DNA from: Medicago truncatula | Lineage: Eukaryota; Streptophyta; Magnoliopsida; Fabales; Fabaceae | DNA: 64,000 nucleotides | Reading direction: 5' to 3' | NCBI RefSeq assembly: GCF_003473485.1 | Contig: NC_053045.1 | Span: forward strand, 56,958,494 to 57,022,493 | Part shown: positions 46,393-58,340 of the stretch, piece by piece | How the letters are laid out: each line of letters opens with the position of its first letter | How positions within the stretch are numbered: position 1 is the first letter of the stretch | Notes under the pieces: generated by a model | The model's database searches: none | What the model was told of the DNA's origin: nothing | What the model saw: only the letters and a program-made list of their open reading frames with translations | Program-made: the position numbers and the translations under genes

Positions 46393-47567
46393 AAATACAC
46401 AACAATAAAAAAAATCCTACTAGTACAATTTGGATTTTAAAATTCGAACAGCACCAAATCCAGTTTGGATTTTAAAATTCGAACTGGTTTAGTTCTCAGA
46501 AGAAAAAAAAAACCGAACAAATTGGCATGCATGCAGAGGGAATGAGACCTAACCTTCACTTTGTTGCTTGATGAACCTTCAAATGTGATGATTTTGAGCA
46601 TAAAAACTCAAGATTGGACCAATTTGTGGGTTTCAGATTTAGGGAGAGAGAGAAAATGAAATGTAAAACTGTAAAGTGTGTGTGTGTGGGGGGGCTTATA
46701 TATATCGAAACGGTTCAGATTATATAATCCAAACCAGGTTTCAGATTTTACAATCAAAATAGTAGTTTTGGAATTAAATAAGGCGTGTGACAACCTCATA
46801 TAGTAGGAAAAGTAATAAACTAAACTTTGGGTTTGCAAGCGCATGCTACTGCCATTGGTCCATTGAAATATATAATCCATAATTAGGCTTCATTTTAAAA
46901 TAATAATAATTTTGAGGCCCCATAAATTGGAGGTTCAAAGGGGTTCGAAACCCGGCCACTTTATTTATTCACTTTGAAGGTCAATTTCTAACCACTTGAC
47001 TACGTGATAAAAAAAATGAAGGTGTAAAGTTGGATATTCATGTTAATGGTAGGCCATGTGCATGGATATTACGGGAAGAACATAATTAATCTACATTAAT
47101 ATTATAAAATGACTTATAACTTGTCACATTGTATTTTTTTTCTTTCTAAATCGACTTATAATAAAATACATGACTTAGAAGATGAGTCTATCGTTGATTT
47201 ATTGTTAATAACATAATAAAAAAAAACATAATCAAGTGATTTGGTTCAATTAGTAGTTTTTTTTTTTTGAAAGATGGTTCAATTAGTTGTTGATCTTCAG
47301 CTAAATGAATTACTTAACTAAGCAATTGGGGTCAACTAAACCTAAATTCGAAACAATTTTTGGCGGAACTTCAAACTGATAGAACGTTGTTTTGTTGTTG
47401 TGAGAATTGGAGAGTTAACATAAGAAATTAAATAAATGGTTTAAATGGATTAGCACCAAAAGAATCGCTCATTTTTGTTTTTTTCCAATAAGATAGTAAT
47501 GCTCATAAAATGAATCTCACCAATTTCATTTATATTTTGTAAAGACCTCGTTTTATTTTGAACAAAA
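46393..47567. other. Intergenic
   Basis: No gene recognised. 46676-46695 is a (TG)n/(G)n run. A stretch near 46910-46985 with GAGGCCCCATAAATTGGAGG resembles an internal piece of the hAT element at 3189-3523, suggesting a diverged relative. Confidence 0.5.
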
Positions 47568-47833
47568 TACTTTTTGACCCTTAAAGTTTAGCAAAAATAT
47601 CGGGTTTGTCCTTTAAATTTTTTAAGTTTTTAATTAAGTTTTTTTAAGATTCTAATAAGTTTTTTTTTTTTAATTTCAAATAAATATTTTAAGTTGTTAA
47701 TTTAATGTACCTATTTAAAGTTTTTATGTTTCAAATTAGTCTCTCAAAAATAAAAATTTATTTAAAATTTAAAAAACTTAAAACTAATCTGATATTTTTG
47801 TTAAACTTAAAGTATTAAAATATATTTTGCCTT
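47568..47833. mobile_element. Short inverted-repeat element upstream of the GH18-kinase pseudogene
   Basis: Left arm with TTAAAGTTTAGCAAAAATATC (to about 47602) and the inverse right arm with GATATTTTTGTTAAACTTAA (47787-47808) form an imperfect inverted repeat over about 45 bp. Its right end, ATATATTTTGCCTTTATTTT, recurs at 50801 upstream of the F-box gene. Confidence 0.6.
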
Positions 47834-47989
47834 TATTTTTTGGTACCAAAACCAATGCGTCGTTTTATTTCATCTCAACATAGAAAGAGAGTGCTGTTTG
47901 GTTTTGGCAAGTGGCAACACGTAATACATAGATACAATCTGTCTCACGAAACAGGGTTAAGGATTCCTTAAACAATACAATACAATACA

Positions 47990-49165
47990 ATGTTTTCAAA
48001 ACATTTCGCTATCATCATCCCTGTCTTCCTCTTTTTCACATCTTACTCAAAATCAGACACAACTTTTTGGGTAAAAGCCGGTTATTATTTTTCCAGTAAT
48101 GAAATGGAAGCTTCGGAGATAAAATCAACACTTTTCACACACCTCTTATGTGCTTTTGCTTTCATAAATTCCACAGACTACATCATCTTTACAAATGACT
48201 CTGAGTATTCTAAATTCGACTCCTTCACCACCAGAGTAAAGCTTCAAAATCCTTCTGTTACATCTCTTTTATCAATCTACACTGGAGGACAAAATTCTTC
48301 ACTTTTTAACTCATTGTTAAACCAATCTTCTTATAGAAAATCTTTCATTGATTCCTCCATCAGAACGGCAAGACGATTTGACTTTCAAGGCATAGACTTT
48401 TGTGGTGCAGGGCTAAAACAGGGCAAAGTTCTTGTCAATTTCACAACCCTTTTGAAAGAGTGGCGAGTTGCGATAACTTCTGAGGCAAGTAACACTAAAA
48501 GATCAGAATTAGTGTTGCTGATGACAGGTTATTATCTTAAACCTTCAGATTCCCTTACTATCTTCCTAAAAGGGACAATGTCACACGTTTTCATGCACCT
48601 TTATATGGTTCATCTGGCTGGGAAAATACTGATTCAGGTATCAAAGAGTGGAGAAAAAGAGGATTTTCTTCTAACAAACTTGTAATTGGTTTGCCTTATC
48701 ATGGATATGCATGGACACTTGTGAAACCAGGTGAAGGTGGTGTTGGTAGACCAACTTCTGGTCCTGCTATTACAATGGATGGTTCAATGGGTTATAAGTC
48801 GATAACAAATTACATTAGCGGCTCTGATGATGGAGTAGTTTCATATTATAATGAGACATTTGTGGTGAATTATTTCACTGTTGCATCTACTTGGGTAATT
48901 TTGATGATGTGGAAGTTATTAAAGAAAAGGTTTCTTATGCAAAGAAAAATGGTTACTTGGTTACTTGACCTGAAAATATGACACAATTGACTCATAGTTA
49001 CAAGTAATGTTCATTGTAATCTTTTAAATTGGACTGTAGTATTAAAATACCAGTTGTACTCTGTACACCCTAAGCTTGATTAATAGAAAAATACTGCAGC
49101 CGCATTGGTCGGAGAGGTAAGTACAATTGGCTGAACTCCGTGATCAAACATTTTGTGGTATTTGT

Positions 49166-49196
<31 letters not shown>

Positions 49197-50785
49197 TACT
49201 TTTGAACAAACAAGACCTTTCTCTACCCATGATCCCTAGTCAAATTTTAGATGTTAATTTGAGTATTTTAAGTTAAATATCATGTTCTTGACCTAGATAT
49301 AAAGAATAATTGGCTGAGGTGGACACATCATTATAAGAATATATTGTTTAATTCTAGTTTAACATTTGTATTATTTTCTTCAGCTCATGAAGTAAATGAA
49401 GATTATCATAACAGAAGGTTGCTGATAGTTGTTCTGGTTACTGTTTTGACTGCTACCGTTCTCTTGGGAATGGTATTTTTTTGCTACTACCACAAAGGTA
49501 ATGAGGATATAATTAACTTTCACCCTAGAGCGATAAAATTGAAGAATAAATAAGATATTGACATGTGCACAATTTTCACTTTTTATTTATCTGACACCGT
49601 TTGGCAAGAACAGTGATAACTATTACAAGAATGATGTACAGATTGAGGATACATTTATCAGCACCTGAAGAAGATCTGGAAATGGTTCTGATTTGATAGT
49701 ATTTGATTATCTCACAATAAAAGTAGCAAGAGGTTACTTCTCAAAAGAAAATAAGGCCGGAGAGGGTGGATTTGGTGCAGTGTACAAGGTAACATTTGAT
49801 AGTATTTGATTACCTTGTTAAATAAATTGTTGAGATATTTTAATCTCGATAGCCCCAAAACTCTATTAGCTACATGATATTTTAATCTCGATGCATGAAT
49901 CAGACCTACATCTTATGCAGATGAAAACAATGTTAGTGGACCATAGATATCAATTATGCAAGTTATTATGTTACATCCGAGCCATAAGTTGAGATAGTAG
50001 AGTAATTCTCTGATGACAATGTTATGATTTTGTTTTTGTCAGGGGAAATTATGTAAAACTACAGCATGTTAATTTAGTTAGACTTTTGGGTTACTGCACA
50101 AAAAGGAACGAGAAGCTTCTAATCTATGAATACCTCCCAAATAAAAGCTTAGATCATTATCTCATTGGTTTGTAACATTACTTGTCCCTATTAAGTTTTC
50201 TTCTCAAAGAAATAGGAAATTAATTTTTTATTTGTTACTAAGCTCAATTAATCTTCAAAGCAGCAATAATTCCAGAATATACTTTTTTAGTGACTAATAG
50301 TTGAGAATTGAATTTAATGCAGATCCAAGGAAATCAAATCTTCTAGATTGGACCAAGCGTGTGAATATCATTGAAGGGATTACTCAAGGCCTTCTTTATC
50401 TCCAAGAGTACTCAAATTTTACTATAATCCACCGAGATATTAAAGCTAGTAATGTTTTGTTAGACCATGAGATGAATCCAAAGATATCAGATTTTAGTAT
50501 GGCTAAACTTTTTGAGAAGTATGAACTTGAAGCAAATACAAGCAGGATTGTGGGTGCTTAGTAAGTAAATTTTAATCAATGACGTTGTTCCTTGGATGAC
50601 TCTAACCACATGTATTGCCTTTTGTAGTGGGTATGTGCCTCCCGATTATGTCAGAAAAGGCATATACTCACTGAAGTTTTGCAGTCCTTCTCTTGGAAAT
50701 CATAAGCGGAAAGAGGACTTCACGATATTACGGCCCACATGAAAATATGAACCTTTTGGAATATGTCGGTCACACTTTCGTTTTC
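47990..50785 (+). pseudogene. Chitinase-like (GH18) receptor kinase, degenerate
   Basis: Resembles plant receptor kinases with a GH18 (class V chitinase-like) ectodomain, as in tobacco CHRK1. Parts in order: signal peptide (IIPVFLFFTSYSKS); GH18 start WVKAGYYFSS, then LLCAFAFIN and FQGIDFCGAG at the place of the catalytic DGxDxDxE, with the acidic residues lost; a deletion/frameshift near 48545; then YYLPKRDN and FHAPLYGSSGWENTDSGIKE; stop near 48979. A transmembrane helix lies at about 49418-49480 (LLIVVLVTVLTATVLLGMVF). Kinase: G-loop GEGGFGAVYK (about 49764); the Lys-bearing exon seems deleted at 50047-50065; [13 protein letters not shown] (about 50441); DFG is DFS (50490-50498); LEIISGKRTS. 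It ends abruptly at about 50785, joined to F-box upstream DNA. The many lesions make it non-functional. Confidence 0.85.
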
Positions 50786-51027
50786 TGTAAAAAAAAAAAA
50801 ATATATTTTGCCTTTATTTTTTGGGTACAAAAACCAATGCGTCGTTTTATTTCATTTCATTGTGTTAAAAAGACTAACCCTAAATAAGAGACATGCCTTG
50901 CGAAAATGATTCATAAATGGAAAATGGGTCTTGATGATCATTTCAACTAAATAAATCAAGAGTTGGGTCTTCAATTCATAACCCTAAACAAAGAAAAACA
51001 AACAACTGTCGCATTGGAAAAAGGCGC

Positions 51028-52131
51028 ATGGAGAAGAAGACGATTCCATTGCCGCATCTGCATCATGAATTGATAGTTCAAATTCTGCTGAGGCTACCGG
51101 TGAATTCTCTTATTCGTTTCAAATGCGTTTGTAAGTCTTGGTTTTTTCTTATCTCCGATCCCCTTTTTGCAAATTCACATTTTCATCTCACAGCCGCAAC
51201 ACACACTCGTAGGATTCTGTTCATCTCACCACCTCCTCGTTCTATAGATTTAGAAGCATCGCTTGCTTATGATTCTATCTCTTCTTCAGTCAATCTTGAT
51301 TTTCTGCTTCCTGAATCTTATTATGATTTTGAAATTAAAGGTTCATGTAGAGGCTTTATATTATTGCATTGTGCTCCAACCCTCTACCTATGGAATCCAT
51401 CCACCGGATTTCACAAACAAATACCTTTGTGTCCTTCTTGGTTAGAAGAAGATGATGATGATGAAAGGTTATATGGTTTTGGGTATGATCAGTTAACAGA
51501 TGATTACTTAGTGGTTTTATCATTCTTCCCTTATATTTCATCACACTTCGAGTTTTTCTCATTGAGAGCCAATACCTGGATACAAATTGAGTGTACTGAC
51601 AGCCCTTTTGCGAATGGCATTGATGATAAGCCCAGCGTAGGTTCCCTCTATAATGGGGCTATTCATTGGTTGGCTTATCGTGCTGGTTTAGGAAAGAATG
51701 TTATCCTTGCCTTTGATTTAACGGAAAGGCAACTTTTTGATATGCTTTTACCAGATGATTATTACAATTATAACTATGATCCTAACAACTGTGGTTTGTG
51801 GGTATTTGGGGAATTTCTCAGTCTATATGCTATGGATTATAATGATAATACAATTGAAATGTGGGTGATGAATGAATACAAAGTGAACTCGTCTTGGACA
51901 AAGACTCTTGTTCTTTCTGTTGATGACATTTCTGATGAGTCCTTTTCCCCATTGTGCTGTACAAAAAGTGGTGATATTATTGGAGCACATAGTGGTATTG
52001 GATTGGTGAAGTATGATGACAATGGACAGTTGTTAGGGCGTTTCTCTAAATGGAATGTTACATGGGATGGATCCGTGGCTATCTATACAGAGTCTTTGCT
52101 TTCACTCCCTGGTGACAATGAGCAGGTTTAA
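51028..52131 (+). CDS. F-box/FBA protein (367 aa), intact
   Basis: Likely SCF substrate receptor; same length and layout as the gene at 40648. F-box residues 9-52 (LHHELIVQILLRLPVNSLI then KCVCKSWFFLIS; the usual Lys before SLIRFK is Asn here). FBA: LYLWNPSTG (about 118), YGFGYDQLTDDY, GAIHWLAYRAG, CGLWVFGEFL, EMWVMNEYKV, CCTKSGDIIG, TESLLSLP. From about 51752 to the stop and on into the 3' flank it is almost identical to 41372 onward (one synonymous difference seen in the shared coding tail), while the first two-thirds is much more diverged. The upstream region (50797-51027) is like that of 40648 and joins the kinase pseudogene directly. Confidence 0.93.
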   Translation: MEKKTIPLPHLHHELIVQILLRLPVNSLIRFKCVCKSWFFLISDPLFANSHFHLTAATHTRRILFISPPPRSIDLEASLAYDSISSSVNLDFLLPESYYDFEIKGSCRGFILLHCAPTLYLWNPSTGFHKQIPLCPSWLEEDDDDERLYGFGYDQLTDDYLVVLSFFPYISSHFEFFSLRANTWIQIECTDSPFANGIDDKPSVGSLYNGAIHWLAYRAGLGKNVILAFDLTERQLFDMLLPDDYYNYNYDPNNCGLWVFGEFLSLYAMDYNDNTIEMWVMNEYKVNSSWTKTLVLSVDDISDESFSPLCCTKSGDIIGAHSGIGLVKYDDNGQLLGRFSKWNVTWDGSVAIYTESLLSLPGDNEQV

Positions 52132-52959
52132 GAAGGTGACACAAACAAGAAGAATGAGGTTTTGAATTATTCTCCTTCACCATTTTCTTGATATTTATAA
52201 CATTATATTGAATTATGTACTGTTGGGTGTCTGCATTTGTAGGGTAATATGACTTTGATTCCATTTATGCATATGAGGGTATCATGTGTTTGATTGCATT
52301 TGTAATATGATTCAGTATACCGCATGAGCTTATTTAATATGTTATGAACTGTTAATTGCTTAGCTGTTTATTATATGTTTATTGAAAATGTTGACAACTT
52401 TAATTGTCTGTGTGATTCAATGTTATTTGTGAATGTGTAATTGGATTGAGCTCTAATGCATGTTTTGGTCACTGCTTGAAATTGTTTTTCATGGTAAATT
52501 AGTTTGATGAATTTTAGCATGTTAAACAAGATCAAAATCACAATTACACCACTTTGACTCAAAGCGCTTCTTTAAAAATTTGAAACCAGAAACAAAAAGG
52601 TTCTGTTTGTTCCCTGATTGTGGTTTTCACTAATAACTTCGTTTGTTGTCATTTCTTTGTTTCAAACCACAAACAGAAAAAACCAATTTCATATTAATGA
52701 ACTACACATGATCTGTTAAATTAATTTTAAGACTTATGTTCATAAGAAACATCAAAATTGAATCAACTCATGATCCTCAACAGTTACTGATACTACAATT
52801 ACAACTTAGACTTTTCATATGCTATCCAATGAATAAATATCAAAAGTCATCACTATGGCACAAAACCAATCATTTATAGCATCAAAAAATTAATTACGGG
52901 GGAAAAGTCATTGTTACAAAAAAAAGCCCTACAAGCTCAGGGTATAACAAAAACAAGAA

Positions 52960-52996
<37 letters not shown>

Positions 52997-53240
52997 TAAC
53001 ACATCGGCATTCCCTTTTCTGAACCTAAGTTTGAAGAGTCGTATTCGTAAGAAGTAAGAAATAATTCTAGAGGAAGCAGTCGGTAAAAACTAGTAGAGAA
53101 TGTATTAGTTTTGCATACATGATTTATAAAACTGACTTGCAAAGTGAAGAAGACTAACAGTGGTTTATGAAAACTGCACTAAACAGAACACAGTCATAAC
53201 ACTACTATCAGAGAAACAGATTTGTAAGTTATCTGTTGCC
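52132..53240. other. Duplicate of the 3' flank at 41752-42850
   Basis: Non-coding and highly similar to the flank after 41751. It differs by a poly(T) expansion at 52961-52992 and a deletion near 53178. After about 53240 the similarity to the first flank ends. Confidence 0.75.
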
Positions 53241-55555
53241 TGAACTAGAAAATTAGACAGTATATGTTTTAAACTGATCACCAACCTCAGCAGGAAAAAA
53301 TCAAACTCCAAAAGAGGATTGGAGTGGAGTGGAGTAAAACTCTCAGTAGAGCATTTTAGGGTGTTTGGTTGTGCAACACATGTTTATATTTCCATTTGCA
53401 AGAACCAATATTGATAATAAGACTGCAGGTGTGTGGGATGGGTGATGAATCTAAAGGCATACATTTATAGCATTTGCATTTCCATTAGCGTATTTTACCC
53501 ACCTTGAAGTTGTACTTTCTTATCTGTCCCATTAGATTTGAACTTTGAGGTTTGGTTCAATTGAATCCCTCATGTTTGGAAATATCACTGCTTGAAGTCA
53601 TTATAGCATGATTGGCCCCTCATGTGTTCAATTTAATATGCCATGTTATGTCACAACATAATTGTTTGATAGAATCCAATTCATTAGCTAGTGGCCACTT
53701 TTGTTATAATACTTGTGTTTTTTTTTTTGTGATCATGCCTTGATAGCTTGATGATTAAATTTATATTTTCGTGTATTTGGCCCGTCCAAGCTCATGTCCA
53801 CACGTGGGTCCACTTTTCCCTGTTTCTTTTTCGTATGGGACATTTTTTCAATACATAAGGGACATTTTTATATTGTGTTAATGATATCATTTTTCTTCAT
53901 GTGCTAAATTAGTTAACTGTTAGTATCCCTAATATGAATTAGTTTATAAATTGGTAAGCATAAGCCATACTGAAATAATGTGGCAAAGGCCTTTAGGGAG
54001 TACTTTAATGTTTAGCCACAAATCAATAAGTTAAGTTGTAAGACAGCTTGAAATTTCAAGAACTATACCTTCCTAGTGTCTCCTCGGGTATGGGTGGGTT
54101 TTCTACAAAATTATGTTTGAAGATTGATGATGGGAGATGGGCTAAAATATATTAAGGCTAACATATGTCATTTCAGGTGCTTACTTGCTGCATAATTATG
54201 TAAAAAAAGGTAGTTGAAAAAGTTTGCTATCAATTTAGAGACACGTAGGCTCAGATTTGATTTGTACTTTTATATGCTTAAATTTGGTAAAGAGGATTAG
54301 GAAGCCTAAGTGATGATTTTAGACAAATCTAAGATGAGATTTCCTTTCTTACCAAATCTTTCTATCTTTAAATCTCTAATAAGGTTAAGACAAAACTTGA
54401 GAGCTATAACCAACTTGGAGGTGTACTCTTTTGGGGTTCAATGGAGTACTCGTTATATGTGTTTTAATAGTTGATTAAGTTATTTTGTTTGTTGTCGTTG
54501 AATATTGATATTCATATCTACATTTTCTGATTTGTATTGCTTTAATCCATCTATGCAATGCAGGAGCTTAATTCAAGTAGACGAAGAGTGAACTTTGAAA
54601 ACCATTGGTGCATAAGACAACTGATGCTTTATTTTGTTATTATGAAATCTTTGGGTCGGGGCTACATTTGGAGTGTAATGTGTTTGACTGACTTCTTTTT
54701 CATGATGAGCTGATGTAATATGTCATGAAATATTTAGTTGTTAACTCTTTGTAGTTTGTTAATTGAAAATATTGACAGCTTTGTTTGTGCGATTCACCAT
54801 TATGTACTATCATTTCAATCACCATGTGTTTTCATAAGATAAGATTAGGGGTGATCACATGTTCAGCTTCCTGTAGGATAATCTAAACTGCTTATCAGAA
54901 GTGTGATAGAATTGAAACAGCAAGATAATCTTAATAGTATATATGTAATAGAAGATGCTTCTTCTTATTATTTTCTAAATGGTGAGCAGGAAGTTAGAAT
55001 GCATTGCTAGAAGCTATGCAGATTTTGGCAATTAGCAAAAAGTAGTAGTAACTTAGTACAAATTCTACAGTTGAGTCAGACACTTCTACATTCACAAAAC
55101 CACAGACAACCCATAAAACTGCGTCCCAGTGTCATATTTACCGTGAATTTCAGAAGTCAGGATTCCTAGTTTTTGATTGACGCGCCAATAAATTACATAT
55201 GTACGTAACATTAAACTTTTTAAAACCCACAACTGTAGCGTAGCTACCAGCCAAGATAAAAAAATATATGAAAGTTTACTTTTCATGAAATTATTTATTA
55301 TTTACATTTTCGAATCTATCAACAGATTTGTTCTACTTAAAAAAAAAAACAGGTTTGTTACCTTGACAATTTAAAAATAAAGATTAGCAGTGACACCACT
55401 TCTTTATATGGAACAGTGACGAAAGCACATAGTCAATTTGTTAAAGCACTCAATATTTGAAGTAGAGAGAGATAAGTAAATTTTAATGAACTAAACCACA
55501 CTGCTGTAAATATCATAATTGTTTAAGCATATATGCTATAATGCCAATATTAGAG
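53241..55555. other. Non-coding, with segment repeated at 59650 and F-box 3' remnant
   Basis: 53262-53460 (TTTAAACTGATCACCAACCT and onward) recurs at 59661-59860, with ATTGGAGTGGAGTG in both. 54709-54800 contains GAGCTGATGTAATATGTCAT, an F-box 3'-flank remnant without its gene. No coding region was recognised. Confidence 0.5.
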
Positions 55556-55680
55556 AGATTTTTGTGAGCAGGGATGTGAAATTTGAACGAGCAATTATGT
55601 GAAGTTAGGGATGATCATGAAAGTGATGTAGACATTAAAAGAATGATCATAGCTATTACAAATCATAGACGATGAAAATA
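55556..55680 (+). pseudogene. Copia fragment
   Basis: Reads VSRDVKFERAI and DDHESDVDIK, then RMIIAIT. This fuses the Copia segment before the reverse transcriptase (usual form SRDV.FDE) directly to a piece of RT start. The same pair of pieces is seen more fully at 60770-61080, so it is a deleted relative. Confidence 0.55.
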
Positions 55681-56215
55681 ATATCAATTTGGCCGAATTA
55701 TCTGTTTCTATTGAACTTGACTAGTTCTGACTTTCCACAACCCTTTTGAGACTCTTTGAATTGGAGAATGATTCGGCAAGCTCATCTTCGATTGTTCATG
55801 CTTTGACTAATCACTCAGTCAGTAGTTCACCTATAATTCGCCGTAGGATGTTCCCGACTAACAATTTAGAATATTTTTAGGTGTAAATAAATTTTAACTA
55901 TTTATTATACATATTTATCTCTTTGCAATAAATAAATTAAGTGTATTATTGATAAAAATAGTATCCGTTGACTCAAAGGATATTCGAGTGTTCAATTTTT
56001 TATTTTTTGGGATGCATAATATCCGTTGACTCAAAGGATTAACTATTGCAGTCCTTGTAGGAAGAGTGCTAGAGAAGAATTAAATCTTTATTAAAAAAAA
56101 GATTAAAATCATCGATCTCTATATTAATTATCACAGCAGGCTTCATTATTATCACAATCATTCTAAGTCAAGTGCGAAGAAAAACAAAAAACCTGTCGCA
56201 GAAGCTAAAAAACAC

Positions 56216-56925
56216 ATGGAGAAGAAGACACTACTGCATCTTCCTCACGAGTTGATTATCGAAATTATGTTGAGGTTATCGGTAAAGTCTCTTATACGTT
56301 TCAAATGCGTTTGTAAGTCTTGGTTTTCTCTTGTCTCAGATCCTCATTTTGCAAATTCGCATTTTCAACTTACCGCCCCCAACACACACTCAGAATTCTG
56401 CTCATATCAACTTCAGCTCCTAAAATTCGATCTATAGATTTAGAAGTTATCGCTTAACGATTTTAGTGCTTCTGCTTCACTGAACATCAATTTCTTGCAT
56501 CCCCAATCTTATTTTCATATTAAAGCTTCATGTAGAGGGTTTGTACTTTTGCATACTAACTCAAACATCTATGTATGGAATCCATCCACTGGACTTCACA
56601 AACAAATACCTTTGTCTCCTATTGATTCGAGGTTAGATGCCAACTATTTATGTTATCTATATGGTTTTAGGTATGAGTTAAGAGATGATTAGTTGGTGGT
56701 TTCAGTGTCCTATGATACAACCTTAGATGGTAATCATCCGCGTTTGGAGTTTTTCTCATTGAGAGATAATATGTGGAAAGAAATTGAGGGTACTTATTTC
56801 CCTTATGACAATAACTATACTTTTAATAATGTGCGCATAATAGGGTCGCTTGTTAATGGGGCTCTTCATTGGTTGGCTTTACATGAAGATTTAACCATGA
56901 GCATAACATCCATCATTAAATCTTC
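56216..56925 (+). pseudogene. F-box/FBA gene, frameshifted and truncated
   Basis: Starts normally (MEKKTLLHLPHELIIEIMLR and a complete F-box through CKSWFSLVSDPHFANSHFQL). A 2-bp loss near 56390 breaks the frame, with a compensating-type insertion near 56445. The FBA part continues with CRGFVLLHTNSNIYVWNPS (about 56530) to TAG at 56690-56692, where paralogues have TAC (Tyr of DDYLVV). After the stop, LVVSVSYDT and GALHWLALHEDL remain, and homology ends near 56900, so the last third is gone. Downstream is an unrelated kinase fragment on the other strand. Confidence 0.9.
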
Positions 56926-56949
56926 ATAAGGGAATTTCAGAAGTCAGGA

Positions 56950-57600
56950 TTTAACCATTAACAAGGTAACACCTTCAAGGTCTGGTTCTTCTGCTTTAGT
57001 TTTACAAGATTAACCATGAGCATTGAACCATCCTGGAACCTACCTTTACCTAGCTGTCTGTGTGACCCTTCTCCTATTAGGTTTGATGGATGAAAGTTGT
57101 TGGTTGCATCTTCGATTTCTTCTATTGTGAAAATGCTGTAAGGTGGTAATCCAAGTGCAGCTAGCCTCATTAGCCGAGGAACAATACTCCTTGCATAAAT
57201 ATTTGGTTTTAAATTTGTAGTGATAGAAACTCTATCATAAACTGTTCTACCTATTTTATTATTTGCTTTTCTTTTTTGGACTTTCTCAAAATGAACAGAA
57301 AAAATATAATCAAAAGCCCTGCAATTCCTACAAAACCTCCAATAGTATCAAGTATTAGTCCTAGTTGCTCCTTTGATTCCTACTTACCCTCAAATCTCGG
57401 ATTAGTGGATAAGGCCGTCAATTTCTTGCAATATGAAGATGGATGTTGATCACTGAAACTTCTAGTTGACAAACAACAATTGCCAGAATAAACTATTTTT
57501 CGATTTGAGGACTTTGAATCAATGCAGGATGGCAATTTTCCTCCCGAAGTTTGTGCGAGAGATCAAAAAATGTTAAGGAAGAACTACAAGATATATTCAC
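56950..57600 (-). pseudogene. LRR receptor-like kinase fragment
   Basis: Minus strand, from 57600 down: GGKLPSCIDSKSSNRKIVYS (end of the LRR ectodomain), then SDQHPSSYCKK, a transmembrane helix (GGFVGIAGLLIIFFLFILRK), a juxtamembrane region with small frameshifts and stops, then RLAALGLPPYSIFTIEEIED, ATNNF and IGEGSHRQLGKGRFQDGSML, the beginning of the kinase domain. It matches the subgroup of probably inactive LRR kinases related to Arabidopsis At3g03770. The kinase body and most LRRs are missing, so it is a gene relic abutting the truncated F-box gene. Confidence 0.75.
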
Positions 57601-57789
57601 AAAACAAAGGCATAGAAGTTGGCAAGGAAATGTCTGACGCAATTTCTCTACTATCTCTTCTCTGACTCTGCATCTTTCTCTTTTCTGTTACATTTTCGTT
57701 TCTCTTCAATACCTTATTTGTACTTTCCTTCACTACACTTGGAGGTTGATATTTCCCTCAACACTTCAATAAAATAGTAATTATTTCAA
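57601..57789. other. Spacer
   Basis: T/C-rich sequence of unknown origin between the kinase relic and the RRN3-derived module. Confidence 0.4.
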
Positions 57790-58340
57790 TCCATTCTTAG
57801 TATCATTGCATTAAACCATACAGGTTGCTGTATTGATAGTTTTATTTTTATCGGAGCATGTATACAATGTTTCAAGGCTGTGGAAGCAGGCTTTTGACCA
57901 ATTGAATTACAGAGGAACTTATTCTGGTGTTGCCTATTTCGGGTGCCTAGCTGAGCGGTTCTCATGCTTGGCTTTGTCAGGCAGTCTTTCAGGTTGAGAG
58001 GCTTTGTGAAGTGGCCAAACTTCTACAGTTGTGTCCAGGTATAGAACTGCTTATACGTCAGTTTCTAAACATTTCCTGCTTCTTTTAATCAATTTGACTT
58101 GGAGGTTTTACACATCTTTTTCTATTTATTGGGTTTTGCATTATTTTTTGAATCTGCATAGTTTTAACTTTTCCACTCTTTGAGCCTTCATAATCTTTTC
58201 AAATCCAGTTAAAGGCACAAAAGGGTAGGATTTGTGGCATCCTTTACCTATCTTTAATGTCCTCATTTTAAAGAGTTCACTTAAACTTTGACCTCTCAAA
58301 AGGGTTGTGATTTGTGGTAAACTTTGACCTCTTATAAAGA
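57790..58340 (+). pseudogene. RRN3 intron-derived module, copy 4 (partial)
   Basis: Follows the part of RRN3 intron 7 near 12030-12380 (inverted). Anchors: ACCATACAGGTTGCTGTATT (57815), GAGGCTTTGTGAAGTGGCC (57998) and TTTTCAAATCCAGTTAAAGG (58196). It includes the open 58-bp exon-like segment. Confidence 0.75.
57981..58038 (+). other. Exon-like 58-bp segment, second copy
   Basis: After CAG and before GTATAG, it reads AVFQVERLCEVAKLLQLCP. It aligns with 12158-12215 without gaps and, despite nucleotide changes, has no stop. Possible captured exon; function unknown. Confidence 0.4.

Noticed and set aside
46090-46440. 116-aa plus-strand ORF
   Set aside because: Antisense to the better supported mobile-domain-like frame on the minus strand.
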